Shown: positions 19,835-32,495 of the stretch, in pieces
Position numbering within the stretch: the stretch's first letter is position 1
How the letters are laid out: every line of letters starts with the position of its first letter
Assembly: GCF_958450345.1 (NCBI RefSeq)
Contig: NC_088782.1
Location: 105,120,358-105,184,357, forward strand
DNA: 64,000 nucleotides
Reading direction: 5' to 3'
DNA from: Calliphora vicina
Lineage: Eukaryota > Arthropoda > Insecta > Diptera > Calliphoridae
Program-made: the position numbers and the translations under genes
Notes under the pieces: generated by a model
Told to the model about the DNA's origin: nothing
The model's database searches: none
What the model saw: the letters and a program-made list of their open reading frames with translations, nothing else

Positions 19835-20402
19835 GTAGTGGGCTTCATATGGGAGCAATGACCAATTATGGACCGATCGTTATAAAATTTGGTGAAAAGA
19901 CTTTTGCATATGTATAACTTATTTGTGTTAAATTTTATTGCAATATTAATATTTTTAAGAAATTTATGCTAGTTAAATTGATTTTCGGAAGTAGGCCTTA
20001 TATGGGAGCTTATATAAAACTTATTTGTGCTGAATTTGGATTGTATATCTGTATAACTAAGATATTTATGAGAGTTTAACTATTTTCAGATAGGGCAATT
20101 GTATGGAGGCTTGGAGAAATAAAGAACCGATTCTAACCAAATTCAATAAGCTTCGACATTGCCAATATAAAAACTTGTACCAAATTTTGTCGAATTATCT
20201 TTGAAATTGCGACCTGTAGTATGATTATAAGGTCTATATGGACGGAAAGAAGGACGGACGGACATCGCTAAATACACTCAGAAAGTGATCCTGAGCAGAT
20301 TGGTATACTCTAAGGTGGACGTTGGGACAATACTTTTTACATTACAAACATCAGCAAACATAACCCAGTATACCCTTCCCACTATGGTGGTGTATGTTAT
20401 AA
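19835..20402 (-). mobile_element. DINE-like element, GTCGG family, old fragment
   Basis: It retains two internal repeats (GGGAGCAATGACCAATTATGGACCGATCGTTATAAAATTTGG), a decayed GGACGG tract at 20240-20270, the core ACTCAGAAAGTGATCC and the 5' hairpin as ATACCCTTCCCACTATGGTGGTGTATGTTAT. The 3' hairpin end is missing. Divergence is higher than in the three full copies. Confidence 0.7.
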
Positions 20403-20579
20403 ATATTATAATTTTGATTTTAGCATTTGTATGGGAGGTAAGCGTAATATTGTCACGCCCACCTCAAGTTTTTCTCCAAAAATGTATCAAATCGTAGGAA
20501 ACCTGTGTTTATAAAATCATTGAATTATCTTTACCCGTTTTTAAAATTCAGACTTTAGTCCCTCTAGATTACAAATCTG

Positions 20580-20784
20580 ACACTGTGCCCCGTCCGCATA
20601 CTATTTGTTTCGATCGATGCAGAACGCTCTCTATGCGATACGCTTCACTTTGGAACAGAACATCCGATTTTGGCTTGATTAGTTCTTGGCCTCAAAAGAT
20701 AAGCAGTTCTTTTGGCTCGGAATCCATATGTTTCCAGAAAGATGGTAAATGGTCATAGCTAGCAATGGCCAATACTTTGAATAA
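20580..20784 (+). pseudogene. mariner transposase C-terminus
   Basis: The frame from 20593 reads YYLFRSMQNALYAIRF, FWLD, FLASKDKQFFWLGIHMFPERW and VIASNGQYFE followed by TAA at 20782. It is the last 64 or so residues of a mariner DD34D transposase, with stops after FWLD and PERW. It lies in the opposite orientation to the fragment at 11790-11993. The residue after APS is Ala, so the third catalytic Asp is lost. Confidence 0.85.
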
Positions 20785-20959
20785 ATTTATATTGTATTTC
20801 AAAATATAAGATACAAATTTTAAAAAATCCCGCATTATTAATTCATGCAGCCAATACTTCGGAAATCAGTCATCGATTTTCGCAACTTATAGGCGAATTT
20901 TTGGCTTAACGGGTGTGTTCTATAGAAGTAGCTCTTCTATGGGGATTTCTACAATTTTT
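20785..20959. other. Likely mariner 3' end
   Basis: A+T-rich sequence directly after the mariner stop; probably its 3' untranslated part. No inverted end is fixed. Confidence 0.35.
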
Positions 20960-21765
20960 AGAATAGCGAACCGGGACATTCTGCAGGTAAGGGTACAATC
21001 GCCAGTCCTATGAAATCGTGCCATTAACTTCATGCTTGTAGAATTAGACTCCATGATTTGTATAACAGTTCCGTATGCTGATGATGTTAACAGATTTCAG
21101 TCACTGGAGCGAAGATAGTTAACTTTGTCTGAATCCTAGCAAAATAAAGCTAGCTCGTGCTTATTTTAAGATGGTTCTAGACTTGAATATACAAGAAGGA
21201 GTGTCTAAGGCAGATATTGCCATATATGCTTGCTGAAGGGAAATAATAGCAAGAAACGTGAAGTAGCTCTCCGACATAGTGGTTAAGCCCATACTTATGT
21301 ATGGTTCAGTAGTATGGTGGATGATGGCTTTTGGAAAATCCACATATTGAGGGACGATCGAAAGAATTCGGCGAATTCCTGCACTAATAATAAAAGGTGT
21401 GTTATGCAGAACTCCATCGCATGCTTTGTTTTTTATGCTACATTTGCTACCCGCTGATCTCATGTCCAACCAATTTGCAAAAATTGGAAAACTCAATGTA
21501 ATGTGGGGCATGGGGACCTGCGTTTTCTGGCTATGCGACTATTTTTGCATGTTTAGCTAATATCCCTGGGACTATTGCACACCCTTACCCTTCCTGGACA
21601 AATGCTTTTCTGTATCGATTGTGGGTAGGTCACCTTATTTTATGGGCAATTGATATCTATGCAGATGGCTCTATCTCTTCGATTAGGATGGTTGGAGGTT
21701 TTTATATTCGATAAGAATATCAGAATATCTGACATCCAGATTGGTACATGTATGTCGGTTATCTC
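20960..21765 (+). pseudogene. LINE RT-to-RNase H fragment
   Basis: The RT motif YADD is at 21074-21085 (VPYADDVN). It is followed by LNPSKIKLA, KADIAIYAC, VVKPILMYGSVVWWMM, RIRRIPALIIKGVLCRTPSHALFFMLHLLPADL, then FSVSI and, in RNase H, IDIYADGS with a conserved Asp. The order matches the RT C-terminus and RNase H start of I/LOA/R1-type LINEs. Frames shift several times and there is a stop after YIR. The rest of RNase H is not found. Confidence 0.75.
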
Positions 21766-22714
21766 TAAATAACTCCTTAAAAACCTATAGCATTAATTTT
21801 TTTAAATATTTAACTTCAATTTATTATACCTACCTCGTGCTATACTTGCTAATGATTACACTGACCCCTTGCTTGATCTTTTATAGTCCAGTAAGCATTG
21901 CTATTGTTTTTGCTGAAACTATGGCTTCTGATATTTTCAATTGCTACTGCCTGTTGTTTGCAATTCAGTAGTTGTAGTGAATGTTGAGGTTATTTAAAGG
22001 ATTGTTTTATTTAGGTTTGAGGCTGTTGTTGATATTTCCCCTACCTTCTTATTTATGTTTTAAATTAAACCAAATTTAATAAAAACTTACACTCCCACAC
22101 GCATGTGTTTTGTAAAACAATAGTAGGTAGACTATTGTACTTTTTGACCAGACTACACATAAAACAAAGTCCTTAAAGCAACGATTGCTTTGTATATAAG
22201 AGTAAATATTTGTATAACAGTACTCAGACATACTTATATTATATAATACACACTTGTTCTAGTTTTTTTTTTCATAATTTTTAATATTAACAATTGTTGT
22301 GTAGTTTTGTTTTCCGTCTTAGACAAGATTAAGTCCATCCAAGATTTAACCGGAAGTCAAATTCTTTTTAGAATTAAAACATGACAATGTTGATTGGTTG
22401 TATAAGAATACAAAAACAGTTCTATTTACCGAAACCTTTATTTAGACGTAATATATATAAATATAAGTGTACATATCAAACATTTTAAAGAATTTGACAC
22501 AAAATATCATTGCATTGTTTTTGTCCAATGCCACGATGAAATTTTACTTAAGCATTCTAAAATATTTCGGTTTAACAATTTTCTCATTGAGCGCAAAAGT
22601 CTCAAAATTAATGCTTTTGATTAATTGTAATAAATATTATATAAATTCATTTTTGTTGCGCGAAGCTCTATATTTTTAAAAATACATATTTACAAATTTC
22701 ATACATAATTTCAA
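21766..22714. other. No gene seen
   Basis: A+T-rich DNA with short hydrophobic open frames (21741-21971, 22467-22679) that carry no recognised motif. No transposon end is seen. Confidence 0.45.
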
Positions 22715-22980
22715 ATTTCCCTTGCAAATCAACCCGAAAGTATGCTACGGAAAATACTACTGTTTTTATCCATATTTACTAAACAATAAAGTGTATGGGC
22801 GAATGAGTATTATTTTATGAACTTTGCTAAATAAAATGTTAATCATACGCCTAGTAGTCCTTATTTATTAAATACAGCCCAAAAGCATGCTCTAGTTCAC
22901 TCACTTTATTTATCAGCAATAACCTTTACGTATGATTGTCCTGTAATTGTTCCTCAATAAAATATTAATCATACGTACCA
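22715..22980 (+). repeat. Dispersed repeat, copy 2, plus inverted end
   Basis: Shares AAATTTCCCTTG, AAGTATGCTA, GCGAATGAGTATTATTT and TTAATCATACG with 1057-1260. A further CGTATGATT...AATCATACG inverted pair occurs at 22929-22977, so this copy is flanked by or fused to a second partial unit. Confidence 0.5.
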
Positions 22981-24097
22981 ACGTTCATTTGATAACACAC
23001 ATAGTTGTATTGAAAAAAAGCGGGAAATAAATCTTTAACTTCTAAATCCATAGTCCGATTTGAATGAAATTTGACATGCGCAAAGAAGAAGGGCTGTCGA
23101 ATTTAAGTTTGGAATTTTGGCCTCATGTGCCCAAAACGCGTGCAGCCAGGGGTCCCAAAAATATGACACCTCTGGTATGTTAAATTTTTAAAACGATTTT
23201 TCTTCGTTTATTTCTGGTTTCAAACAAATTACAATTAGAATATCCTCGTTCAGCTCTACAAAAAATGCAAATATCTTCACATACGAAAATTAAATTTTAA
23301 AAATTTTTACCCGTTTTTTACCAGTTTTTTTTTATAAAATCGGGTGCAAATATTTCCCGATTTTATTGGACTAACAAAAAATCTATATGACAAAAAAAAA
23401 ATATTTGATTTAAAAACGTTACCGACTCCAAAGTTATATGCATTTCAATTTAGTTTCTGCGATAAAAGTACTTTTTTTCTTTTTAAGTTATCTAAAAAAT
23501 TTCTACAAAGATGTATTAGGAATTTATACTTTTTGAAAAGCTAGCTTTACACTAAATATTTTAAATGAAAACAAATTCGAAAATTGTTGATTCCGAGGGG
23601 ACCAGCCCATCCAACAAATGTGTATTTTTAATGTAAAATTCAACTCTAGGGAAAAAATTCTCAAATTAGTCGATATCATAATATAGAAACCCATTTTAGA
23701 TGTTCCCTATACCCTTTATTTAAGGTTCCGATAACCTCGCCCCTTGTATGTATATTATAGTCAAAAAACTAAAAAATCCCATTTTTGGAATTTTTAAAAA
23801 CTTTTTTGTGAATTAAAAATTTCAAAATTAGTTTTTAGTTTTGCATTTTCAATCGAAATATATATATTTTTTTTTAAATTTCATTAGAAAATATTCATAA
23901 AAATAAAATTTATTTTAAAACATTTTTATCTTTGAAAAAATTCAAAAAAGCATTCTGTGAATTTATTAATTGGCAAAGGTTTTATATATTTTTTACAAAT
24001 ATACACAGTCCCCTATTTCTTGATATATAACACGTTTATGTTATATGTTTTTTTGCATGGGAAATCAATTAGAGAAAACTTAACATTTTAAATGTTC
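22981..24097. other. Repeat-like AT-rich DNA
   Basis: No gene. It includes TTTTTACCCGTTTTTTACC (about 23307), a phrase also present at about 28890, so part may belong to the same repeat family as 28230-29090. Boundaries could not be set. Confidence 0.35.
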
Positions 24098-24105
24098 CTT
24101 AAATT

Positions 24106-25240
24106 CAGGGTGAACAAAAAGGGCTAAATATTATTAAAAAAATGCTAAAAAAAGGCTAAATAGTAGCTAAAAAAGGGCTAACATTTTTATTAATTAAAAA
24201 AATACATACATTTGACACAAAAAACAACTTAGAATGATACATTTGGCTATGCCAAATGTTCAAATGCAAAAAAATAAGAATATTTATTCCTGTATGTTGA
24301 TCCTTAACTTTAAAACAACATAATATGGGGCCACACGTATATCATATGCCGATGTTATTAAAACCTCGTATTTATCACCTGGCCTGCAAAATGCTCATAG
24401 GCAAATTTTTTTATATAAAAGACAAATTATGTATAAAGTAATCCTTTGTGATAACTTTGATGGAGAATATTTTGATAAGTGAATATATGGCAAATATGCC
24501 TCTCATGCAATGCAGAAAAAAAATTATTCTAAAAATTATACACGTCGCCGGACAGAAAACATTGACAAAAACATAAATTTTGCCATTAGTTAGTAAACAT
24601 ATCAAAACTAAGGCAGTCAAAATATGTCAACAATTTAAATTAAATTTGGAAAAAAGTTAATTTTCTATATTTGATCAGATAAAAATGATCATAGCAAAAT
24701 TATTATCGATAATGAACTGAATTTTTCTTTCTAAATTGGTTGGATTGCAATCTTCAAAAACGGTATACTACATGGCATGTGTTATAAAATATTTGTTAAG
24801 TACTATATTTACGTTAATATATCTCCCAGATAAAGTTAAAAGTATTCTCTTTAACCCTATATATGATTTTATAAACGCCCGGACCCGCGCATTAAACATT
24901 AACATATTTATTAACAAATTTTTATTCAAATCATGTCCATTTTCTCCATATTATTGGAGCACAATTTGTATGTGCTTAAATTGTTTACTGGTTCAACATT
25001 TTTAGTTAATTTTTGTCATAATATCCCTGCCAATTTTTTTGAACTGATTTTATTAATTTTGAACAGCAAAAATTTCAGATCATTAGAGTAAATATATAAT
25101 TTTCATTACAGTAAATATATATGGCTAAATGAAAATAAAAAATGCTAAAAAAATGGCTAAAGGCTAAATTAATTTTTTTGTCACTAAACAAGATTGAAAG
25201 GGCTAAATTTAGCCCAAAAAGGGCTAAATTGGCAACACTG
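24106..25240. mobile_element. hAT-type element, 1135 bp
   Basis: The right end inverted is CAGTGTTGCCAATTTAGCC; the left end is CAGGGTGAACAAAAAGGGC. Flanking octamers are CTTAAATT (24098-24105) and CTTAAATG (25241-25248), a one-mismatch 8-bp duplication. Both ends are rich in GGGCTAAA repeats. Open frames at 24411-24620 (-) and 24736-25005 (+) show no hAT transposase motif. Probably non-autonomous. Confidence 0.7.
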
Positions 25241-25248
25241 CTTAAATG

Positions 25249-25424
25249 TGAGTCATTGCACAAATAATCACTCCCGGAAGTTAATACATCATTTCACATA
25301 TTCTATCTCATTTATAAATGTGGTTTTATAAAGTGCTTCCTATCTGCAAATTTAAATATTTGTGAGATATCATCGAAAATTTGTATTCGTCTGAAAGACC
25401 TATTGATGCCAGTATACATACATT
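25249..25424. other. Spacer
   Basis: Nothing recognised between the hAT element and the mariner fragment. Confidence 0.4.
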
Positions 25425-25775
25425 ATAACATCATGCAAATGTCCACCGCGGCTTCTCTGGGTGGTGGGGATACGAAATGTCAAATTTTTCAAGACTCTGG
25501 CCAATTAATCCGGCTGAATTTAACCAATGATATGAGTTATGTTGGCTTTGAGGACCGCTGTGGTTTCTGGCTGATTCGCATTGACCTGCGACTTAAGAAC
25601 ACCCCAAAAGAAAAAGTCAAACGGGGATAAATGGCACGATTTCGGTGGCCAGTTCACACCAGCTTCATGTGAAATGACCATGCCCTCAAACTTCTCGTGC
25701 AGTATGTTGAATGTGGCATAAGATGTATGAAACGCAGCACTTTTTTCAACATTTTTTTTTAAATTGGTTTTCAAT
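25425..25775 (-). pseudogene. DD41D-type mariner transposase fragment
   Basis: Minus-strand frames read FHTSYATFNILHEKFEGMVI, VNWPPKSCHLSPFDFFFWG, LKSQVNANQPETT, then ARVLKNLTFRI and RSRGGHLHDVI. This is the C-terminal third of a mariner-superfamily transposase of the kind with NWPPRSCDLTPLD; the Asp in SPFDFF is the third catalytic residue. The QQDGATCHT block with the second Asp is missing, replaced by KKNVEKSA. A stop follows HIIG. Related to 38830-39270 but a distinct lineage. Confidence 0.75.
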
Positions 25776-25924
25776 TTTTTTTTATTTTCGAAATTGTTAT
25801 TTAATTTATTTTAAAAAAGTTTTTTTAAATTTTTAAATTTATTGAAAAAAAAAAATTATAACGAACTAATTTTTTTGGTGAAAAAAAAAATGGGTTTAAA
25901 AAATATTTTTCTCGATTTTGACTC

Positions 25925-26137
25925 ATTGTAGTTCTGACTCAGCCATGTATGGACCAATTTTGTCGATTATATATGAATCCAGTATGTAAGTTATTTGGGG
26001 GATACGGAAAGTTTATTTCAACATACAAACGGGCATAGCTATATCAACTTCGCTATCTATAACGATCCAGAGTATATTTACTTTGTAAGGTCGCAAATGA
26101 AAAATGTAACGGAGTGACAAACTAATATATACCCTAG
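25925..26137 (-). mobile_element. Third DINE/mini-me-like fragment
   Basis: Contains ATGGACCAATTTTGTCGATTATATATGAATCCAG, a core-like CATAGCTATATCAACTTCGCTAT, TATATTTACTTTGTAAGGTCGCAA and GACAAACTAATATATACCCT. The order (core, TA run, GGTC, ATACCC end) matches the mini-me plan but the words differ from both other families. No hairpin end remains. Confidence 0.45.
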
Positions 26138-26140
26138 GTA

Positions 26141-27100
26141 GCAAACCGTTCAAAATTCAAGGAAACAATCAACTCTAAAAATGTACCTAAGATCTCAATA
26201 AACAACTTTCTATAACATATGAACTTCCTAGGAATGATACTAAACACCGCGCTATGTGTCCAAATGCCAAAATTATGGGAAAAAATATTTCCAAGGGTTC
26301 TAGCATCATAAAACTTTGTGTGGGGATCCCAGTTGCTAAAATAGGCATTTTAAAAAAAATTCATCTTTTCTCCCAACTAACTCACCAAACATTTTCAAAA
26401 AAGATTTCAATCTATATTCTCATAGCACTTTCCACATTCGCTATCGTTATAAAACTTGCTACATTAAGCTCTCGTGCTTCGGTACAAGTAGCTACAAACA
26501 AATTTAGTATGTTTCTAGAAAAAAGAAAATTATTTGCTTCGGTGCAAGTGGTTGCAAAATATATTAGTATGGCATCAAGCCTGACCTTCCCACAAATAAC
26601 CACATATGATTCTTTCCTTGGGCAAACGCAGGCAACGTAAGTTATATACTACAGAAAATAAATCACTTTTTCGCAACTTCAAAAAAAACATGACTAATAA
26701 AAACAAGAAATTTTACACGTATTTTTTTAAGTACGCACCTTCGTCCGGTATTGTAATCCAATTTTGGTAAAACCTTATTTAAAACTAATTTTTAAAAAAA
26801 AATCACTTTTTCCTTACTGCAATTTCTTAACTTTTTTTAGCTTGAAAACTTTATTTAAAAAATGTAAACTTTCACAGCTGTTTATATATAAACTGAGCGA
26901 CCAATTTGCATAAATTTTTGGCATTTATATCGTCCAAGTTTTAAGAATTGAACCGTAAAATTTTTTTTTCAAAAACCGAAAGTTATACATTTGAATTTTT
27001 GCCTCAAATGGGCACATAGTGCACCGTTTAGATAGGTCAATATAAGTTAGTAAGAAAAAACTAAAGGAATTTAGTGTTTTGGGCCTTAAACTATTAACCT
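26141..27100 (+). repeat. Dispersed repeat starting GTAGCAAACCGTTC, long copy
   Basis: The first 95 bp (GTAGCAAACCGTTCAAAATTC to GAACTTCCTAGGAAT) and the last 55 bp (ATAAGTTAGTAA to CATAAACTATTAA-like) recur joined at 36285-36450. The middle 0.8 kb is absent there. An open frame at 26254-26640 (128 codons) has no recognised domain. It contains a short internal duplication, GCTTCGGT.CAAGTGGTTGCAAA / GCTTCGGTACAAGTAGCTACAAA. Confidence 0.6.
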
Positions 27101-27479
27101 TTAACTGTCGAGGTGAAATTTTGGGACATAGTTAATGACGTGGTGGTAAATTTTACCCCTCTTAATTTTACAAAAAAAAAATTAGTAAAAAATATTTTTT
27201 TTTAAATTATTTGCTTTTTAAAAATAAGCTACCACATTTTTCACTACAATAAATAAAGAAAACAAGAAATATTTTTATTTTTTTAAACAAAATAGGTACT
27301 ATACTTCACAAACTTTTTTTTATTATAACAAAAATGATATATCAAAAATTTATAAAAAAATAAGAATTTAAAGAAAATCAAAAACTTAAAGGACATTTTC
27401 TCACAGCCAAATGTATACATTTAAAGATATAAAAGAGATCATAGACAAAAACAATCAAGTGTAAACAAAAACAATCAAG

Positions 27480-28230
27480 AGTTTTTTTGGAAACTCTAGG
27501 TCCATTATTATAGTAAATTCACAAAAGTACATATGAGAACAAAGAAAAAGTACCAAGAAGTATGGCCTTGAATTTTAATTTCTATGTCATATTTCTATGT
27601 CCATTAGAATATATAAAAAGTACCAAAGAGCCCCCACTTGTGGTTTCCCACTCACTCCCATATAAGCTTAATTTCATGGTTTTAGGTTTATTGGTGAAGA
27701 AATTACAAAAAGTACCATTCGATTAATGAAAAAGTACCAAAAATCTCCGCCTAAAATTCTCACTGACTTAGGATCGTGTATGCTTAATTTCATGTTTTTA
27801 TGTCCATTGTTATAGAAAATTAAAAAAAAGTACCATTATAATAAAGAAAAAGTACCATGAATTATCCGCTTGAATTTTTACTCACATAGGACCATATACG
27901 CTTAACTACATATTTCTAGGTCCATTGTTATAGAAAATTTAAAAAGCACCATTATAATATAGAAAATGTACCAAAAAGCAGCCACTTGTGGATTCCCACC
28001 CACGCTGGCCCATGTATGCTTTATTTCATGTTTCTAGGTTCATTGGTGAAGAAATTACAAAAAGTACCATTCGATTAAAGAAAAAGTACCAAAAAGTCTA
28101 CCCCTAAAATTTACACTCACTTAGGACCATATATGCTTAATTTCATGTTTCTAAGTCCATTGTCATATAAAATTCAAAAACTACCATTAGATGAATAAAA
28201 AAGTACCTATAGTTCAGTTCTCACATTTTG
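27480..28230 (+). repeat. GTACC-rich tandem array with higher-order structure
   Basis: Roughly six units of about 115-120 bp, each with AAAAAGTACCA, a CTCACTTAGGACCATATATG-like segment, GCTTAATTTCATGTTTCTA and GGTCCATTG. Unit types repeat every three: CCCACTTGTGG at 27634 and 27983, and GGTGAAGAAATTACAAAAAG at 27693 and 28045, both about 350 bp apart. So there is a trimeric higher-order repeat present about twice. Confidence 0.75.
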
Positions 28231-29090
28231 GTACCTAAATCTTGTACCCTACGCCTAACAAAAACTTCACTCAGATACAAATCAGCTAACTTTAATGTCG
28301 ATAAGTGAAATTTTCTTCCTCGAACATTAAAAATATTCCATTTTGCCAAAAAATTTTATGCTACAGACATGTCTCAAAATATTAAAATCTGTGTTAATGT
28401 GCCAAAGAAAAAATATGTTTTAAAAAAAGTACCAAACTGTTTACCCGGATTTGGCCCAATATACACCTTGGCACTCGAGTTCCAAACAACACCCCGTTAG
28501 TTAATTTTTGTATGAATCCAGGAACCAATGTTAAAAAAATTATCAAATTTGGTTTAATAATTTCAAATAAAATGTATTTTCCCGATTTTATCCCCTATTA
28601 TTTGGTAAAATTGTATTCAAATAAATTTCTGTATCGTGGTGGGAGATCATAATAAAATATTCGTATGTCTATGTCAGATTATAGAAAAACATATTTTGTG
28701 AAAAAGTACCAAAAATAAACACAATTTTTATCCCTTAAGGGTTCGAATTTCCAAAAAGTACCAAACTTATATTTTTTATTTTTTGTTAGTTAAAGAATAC
28801 GATTTTAAATTTGTTTCTATGTTTATTGGTTTAAAAGATACATAGGGTGCAAAAAAATATCTTTATTAATTTTGAAGATATAAGGTTAGCAAATTTACCC
28901 GTTTTTACCCTTTTTTACCCCCTAAACGTTCGAATTTCCAAAAATCCCTTCTTATCGGATCGTTTTGGGGAGGGAGGAACCCACAGTAAAAATTTCGTCA
29001 TTCTAGCTTCAGCCGTTTGGGCTGTGCGATGATGAATCCCTCAGTCAGTCCGTCAGTCAGTCAATAACGTTCCTTTTTTATATATATAGA
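28231..29090 (-). mobile_element. Probable Helitron 5' region
   Basis: On the minus strand the right boundary reads A then TCTATATATATAAAAAAGG, followed by a GACTGACTGACGGACTGAC tract and CAGCCCAAACGGCTGAAGC. A 5'-TC start after A and this leader fit dipteran Helitrons. More TTTTACCC and AAAAGTACC words link it to the array at 27480. No CTRR hairpin end could be placed on the far side, so the extent is uncertain and may include the array. Confidence 0.45.
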
Positions 29091-29459
29091 TTACCCATAC
29101 CCTCAAAATGTTATACATTTTTAACAATCACAATAGAATAAAAACAATTACCATTTATGCATTTTCTTTTATTTACCTTCAAAATGTTGTAAAACTATAC
29201 ATTTTGCTGTTTAAAAAGTGCTGCATTTCTAACCCTTTGATAAAATTGAGGGTGAAACGTGTAGCATATCTTCGGGGTTTTAGGGCAACATTATTTGAAA
29301 AGAACACGTTATACCTTTACTAAACTACATTTTTTTTAGAAAAGAACACAGAAAACGGTAAAAGTCAGAATAAAGGCATCATTTATGCCAGAAAAGAAAA
29401 CGCCATAAGATAATTTAATTGATAGAGTGCAATAGAAGAAAGTATTTTAAAAAAATGTA
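29091..29459. other. No gene seen
   Basis: A+T-rich spacer with a short open frame (29108-29323) lacking any recognised motif. Confidence 0.45.
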
Positions 29460-29830
29460 AACAGAGGGTAAAAAATACTTTTAGGCAGCTTTAAAAAAAA
29501 TTATTTCGAATTTTTTAAGTTTTTTGCGATTTTTAACTTGAAGATGAAGTTTTTTTGATTTTATGTGCGGACAATTTTTGTTCTTTATGGCAAGGGCTAC
29601 AACTCTTCCTCAGAGAGTAAATCAAAATTCCGAACTGTTTGTAAGATATGTGCCTCAGAAAATTACCATTTTTTTGCCAAAATGACACCAAGGCCACAAA
29701 TCTTTGGGGGCCCATAAAAAAGGGCATGATTTTGGGCAAAACAAGCCTTTTTTTTGGTCATTTATCACGTAGTTGTGTCCGTATATGGTTATATATACAT
29801 GACTTAAAAAATTTCACACAGTGCAGTACA
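29460..29830 (+). repeat. Dispersed repeat, intact copy
   Basis: Matches 36456-36716 and then 37597-37640: ACTTTTAGGCAGCTTTAAA, GAAGATGAAGTTTTTTT, CCCATAAAAAAG.GCATGA, ATCACGTAGT and CGTATATGGTTATAT. Here the sequence runs through ATCACGTAGT without a break, whereas the other copy is split by a hAT half-palindrome. Confidence 0.65.
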
Positions 29831-31523
29831 AAAATGTCGTTTTTATTGGTTAGTTTTAACTCGATGTTCATGTTTTATAGTTGGTTAAAAAGATAAATAT
29901 CTCTAGAAGCTTAGATTTATGTTAGATATTTAAAAAACAGTATTATATTATGGACTTTAGTTAAGATATTGCAAAAGTACCTTTATTTACCCAATTTTAC
30001 AACTTTCAATAGATTTCCGGCACGTGTTCTAGTTATCCGATTGCACTTAAATTTTTGCAGTTGTTAGTTAGTTATTTTTTAAGGGCATATCAAGTGTCGA
30101 TATCTTCCAATTAAGTCAGACATATAGCTCTTGCTGTAGACGGTGATGTTCTGGCGAAATCGTTCTCAAAAAAATATTTACCGGTGACGACGCCACCACA
30201 AACAGTATTTTTTCTCTGCTTGCCTGCAATTTGAACTAAAATGTGAGCAAAATTATGTTTCTGGAAATTCATAATTTTGGGGTCTATGACCAATATTTCC
30301 TTATCTTCTAATCTTTTTGCGACAGCTTATAGGAATGCTAAAAAATTATTTGCAAACGTTGGCTGGGAAATCAAGATTTAACACAAACATTTTTTTCTCT
30401 TACCCATATTGAACTCATCAAAACGTTACTTTTGAGTGGTATTGCAACAACAGAGTAAAACTAAGTCATTTCTTTACATGAACTTTCATTGGAATAGTAT
30501 TGACTTACACTTTTTTTCCATTTGAACTCAAAAAAAAAACACAATTGAAAACAAAAGTGATTTACGGGGATTTTTAGACAATAGCAAACCTACAAAGAAG
30601 AAACAATGCTCTTACCTAACGAATTGAATACTAGTTTTTTTACATTGATATCTCTCGTTTTATAGCCCTTTTGCTATAGCTTTGTGTATGGGGGTCATAG
30701 TTTTTGCCCACAGACCTTAATAGTTTATTACACATGGAGCCGGTATTCTTGTGTAAATATGAATACAAAACAGTTTTAATGCAGTCAAAACTAAGGTTTG
30801 TTTGTATTTCTCATGTTTGTAGGACAAAAAGCCCTAGAACTAAAACTAAGTTAAGCATAAGAAAACTTTACAATTTGCCATTGCTGATACAAATGAAGCC
30901 AACCTATATGTAAAATAAAAACCTTAAACTGATATTTATTATGTCAGACAAGGTGCTGATTAAGCCAGATGTACGTGTTTTAGTTCGGTAAGTTTTTTCT
31001 TTAAATTTAGACAACATTTTCTTACTGGTATGTAAATACAGCATCACAGCAATTTTTTTTTTTAATTTTGCCTGTGTTTAAGGTTGTTTTAGTTTAAAGT
31101 TGTTTATTGTTGACTGTTGGTGGTGAAAACATGGATTTATATATGGAAAGTTTTATTAAAAAGTAAAAAATTAAAGAAGCCAACCAAACATATAAGCCAA
31201 AGTTGTGTCAACTGTCAAGGACAAACTATTTATTTACATTATGATGATAAGCTAATAAAAGGTTGCAGCAGTTTTGGATTGTTTATGAAGGTTAGTATAA
31301 ATAAATATTATTATTTTGGAACGAGTTTAAACACCTTTGCAAACTAAGTTTAATTTTTTTAAAATATATGAATTGCTTTTTTACAGATTTTTAATTTAAA
31401 ATGTTAATTTGACTGCAATATCAACAGGGCTTTAAAGTAAACAGTAAAAAGGTCGTAATAAATAAACTTTAGCTAATCAAATTCAAGAAGTCAAAAATAC
31501 ATTTGACATGTAGACTATTTAGT
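29831..31523. other. No gene seen
   Basis: About 1.7 kb of A+T-rich DNA. Short frames at 30111-30293 (-), 30704-30913 (+) and 31117-31347 (+) show no domain. No transposon end was found. Confidence 0.45.
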
Positions 31524-32495
31524 ATGGTCATTAGGGTGGCCCTTAATAAACGAAAGTTGGATTTTGGCCATTCTCACCCCGCAGTTTGGTGAACATTAGT
31601 AAAAAAATCATCCTGAAAATGTTTTAGATAAATCGGTTGGGGTTAAGACGTGCCGCAAGCCCTTTGAAGTTTTGAGATGCATTTACAATGGGGAAACTAT
31701 GCGTTTTTTTCAGTTTTTGTAAAAATTTTGCATTAAAAAATTACTTTTGCAAGTTAATTTAAAAGAATAGAAATGTGTACGTAATTGTCGTTCTAATGAG
31801 ATATAAAAAACAGAAATTGGTCAAAAAATGTTAAAGTTATTAAAAATTCGCCAGGCCATTAACGTGTCTCTGGCAACTAGTACCAAAAATGTAGGAACAA
31901 AATTAACATATTTTGAGAAATATTAAAATAAAGGCTCATTTTCACTTAAAAGATATCTATATTTATTTGTATATGAGTTTTTTCTTCGTAGGATACCGTT
32001 AACCTATTCGCAGGTATGACCAAAAAAATAAAATTTCTGTAACGGCAGTTTCAAAACTCCATTTTCAAAATTTTAAAAATTTTGTTAAACAAATTTAAGA
32101 ATTTTTTGATCATCTTATTGGAATTTATTGAGAATATAATAGGAAATAAAAATGTGGAAAAATTATGAATATATCTCTTATAGTTTTTGCGTACCTGCGA
32201 TTTAAATTTTGAAATTTTCGAGAAAAACCAATTATTTGGCGAATACGCTCTATTTCCTTACTGTTATGAATTTTATGTAAAACCTATTCAGAATATAATA
32301 GTCCAGATAATTATAAATATACTTTGAAAGTTTTAGTAAAATTGGAAAACGTTAACCTTAAATTTTTCAATATTTGGAGTTTCTAATTTAAAGATATAGT
32401 GATGTTATTTATTTTTAGGCCGATTTTGATGAAACTTAAGAAAAATATAACATAAACTCTAGTGTTTATAATAACAGTACAATAATGGAAATTAA

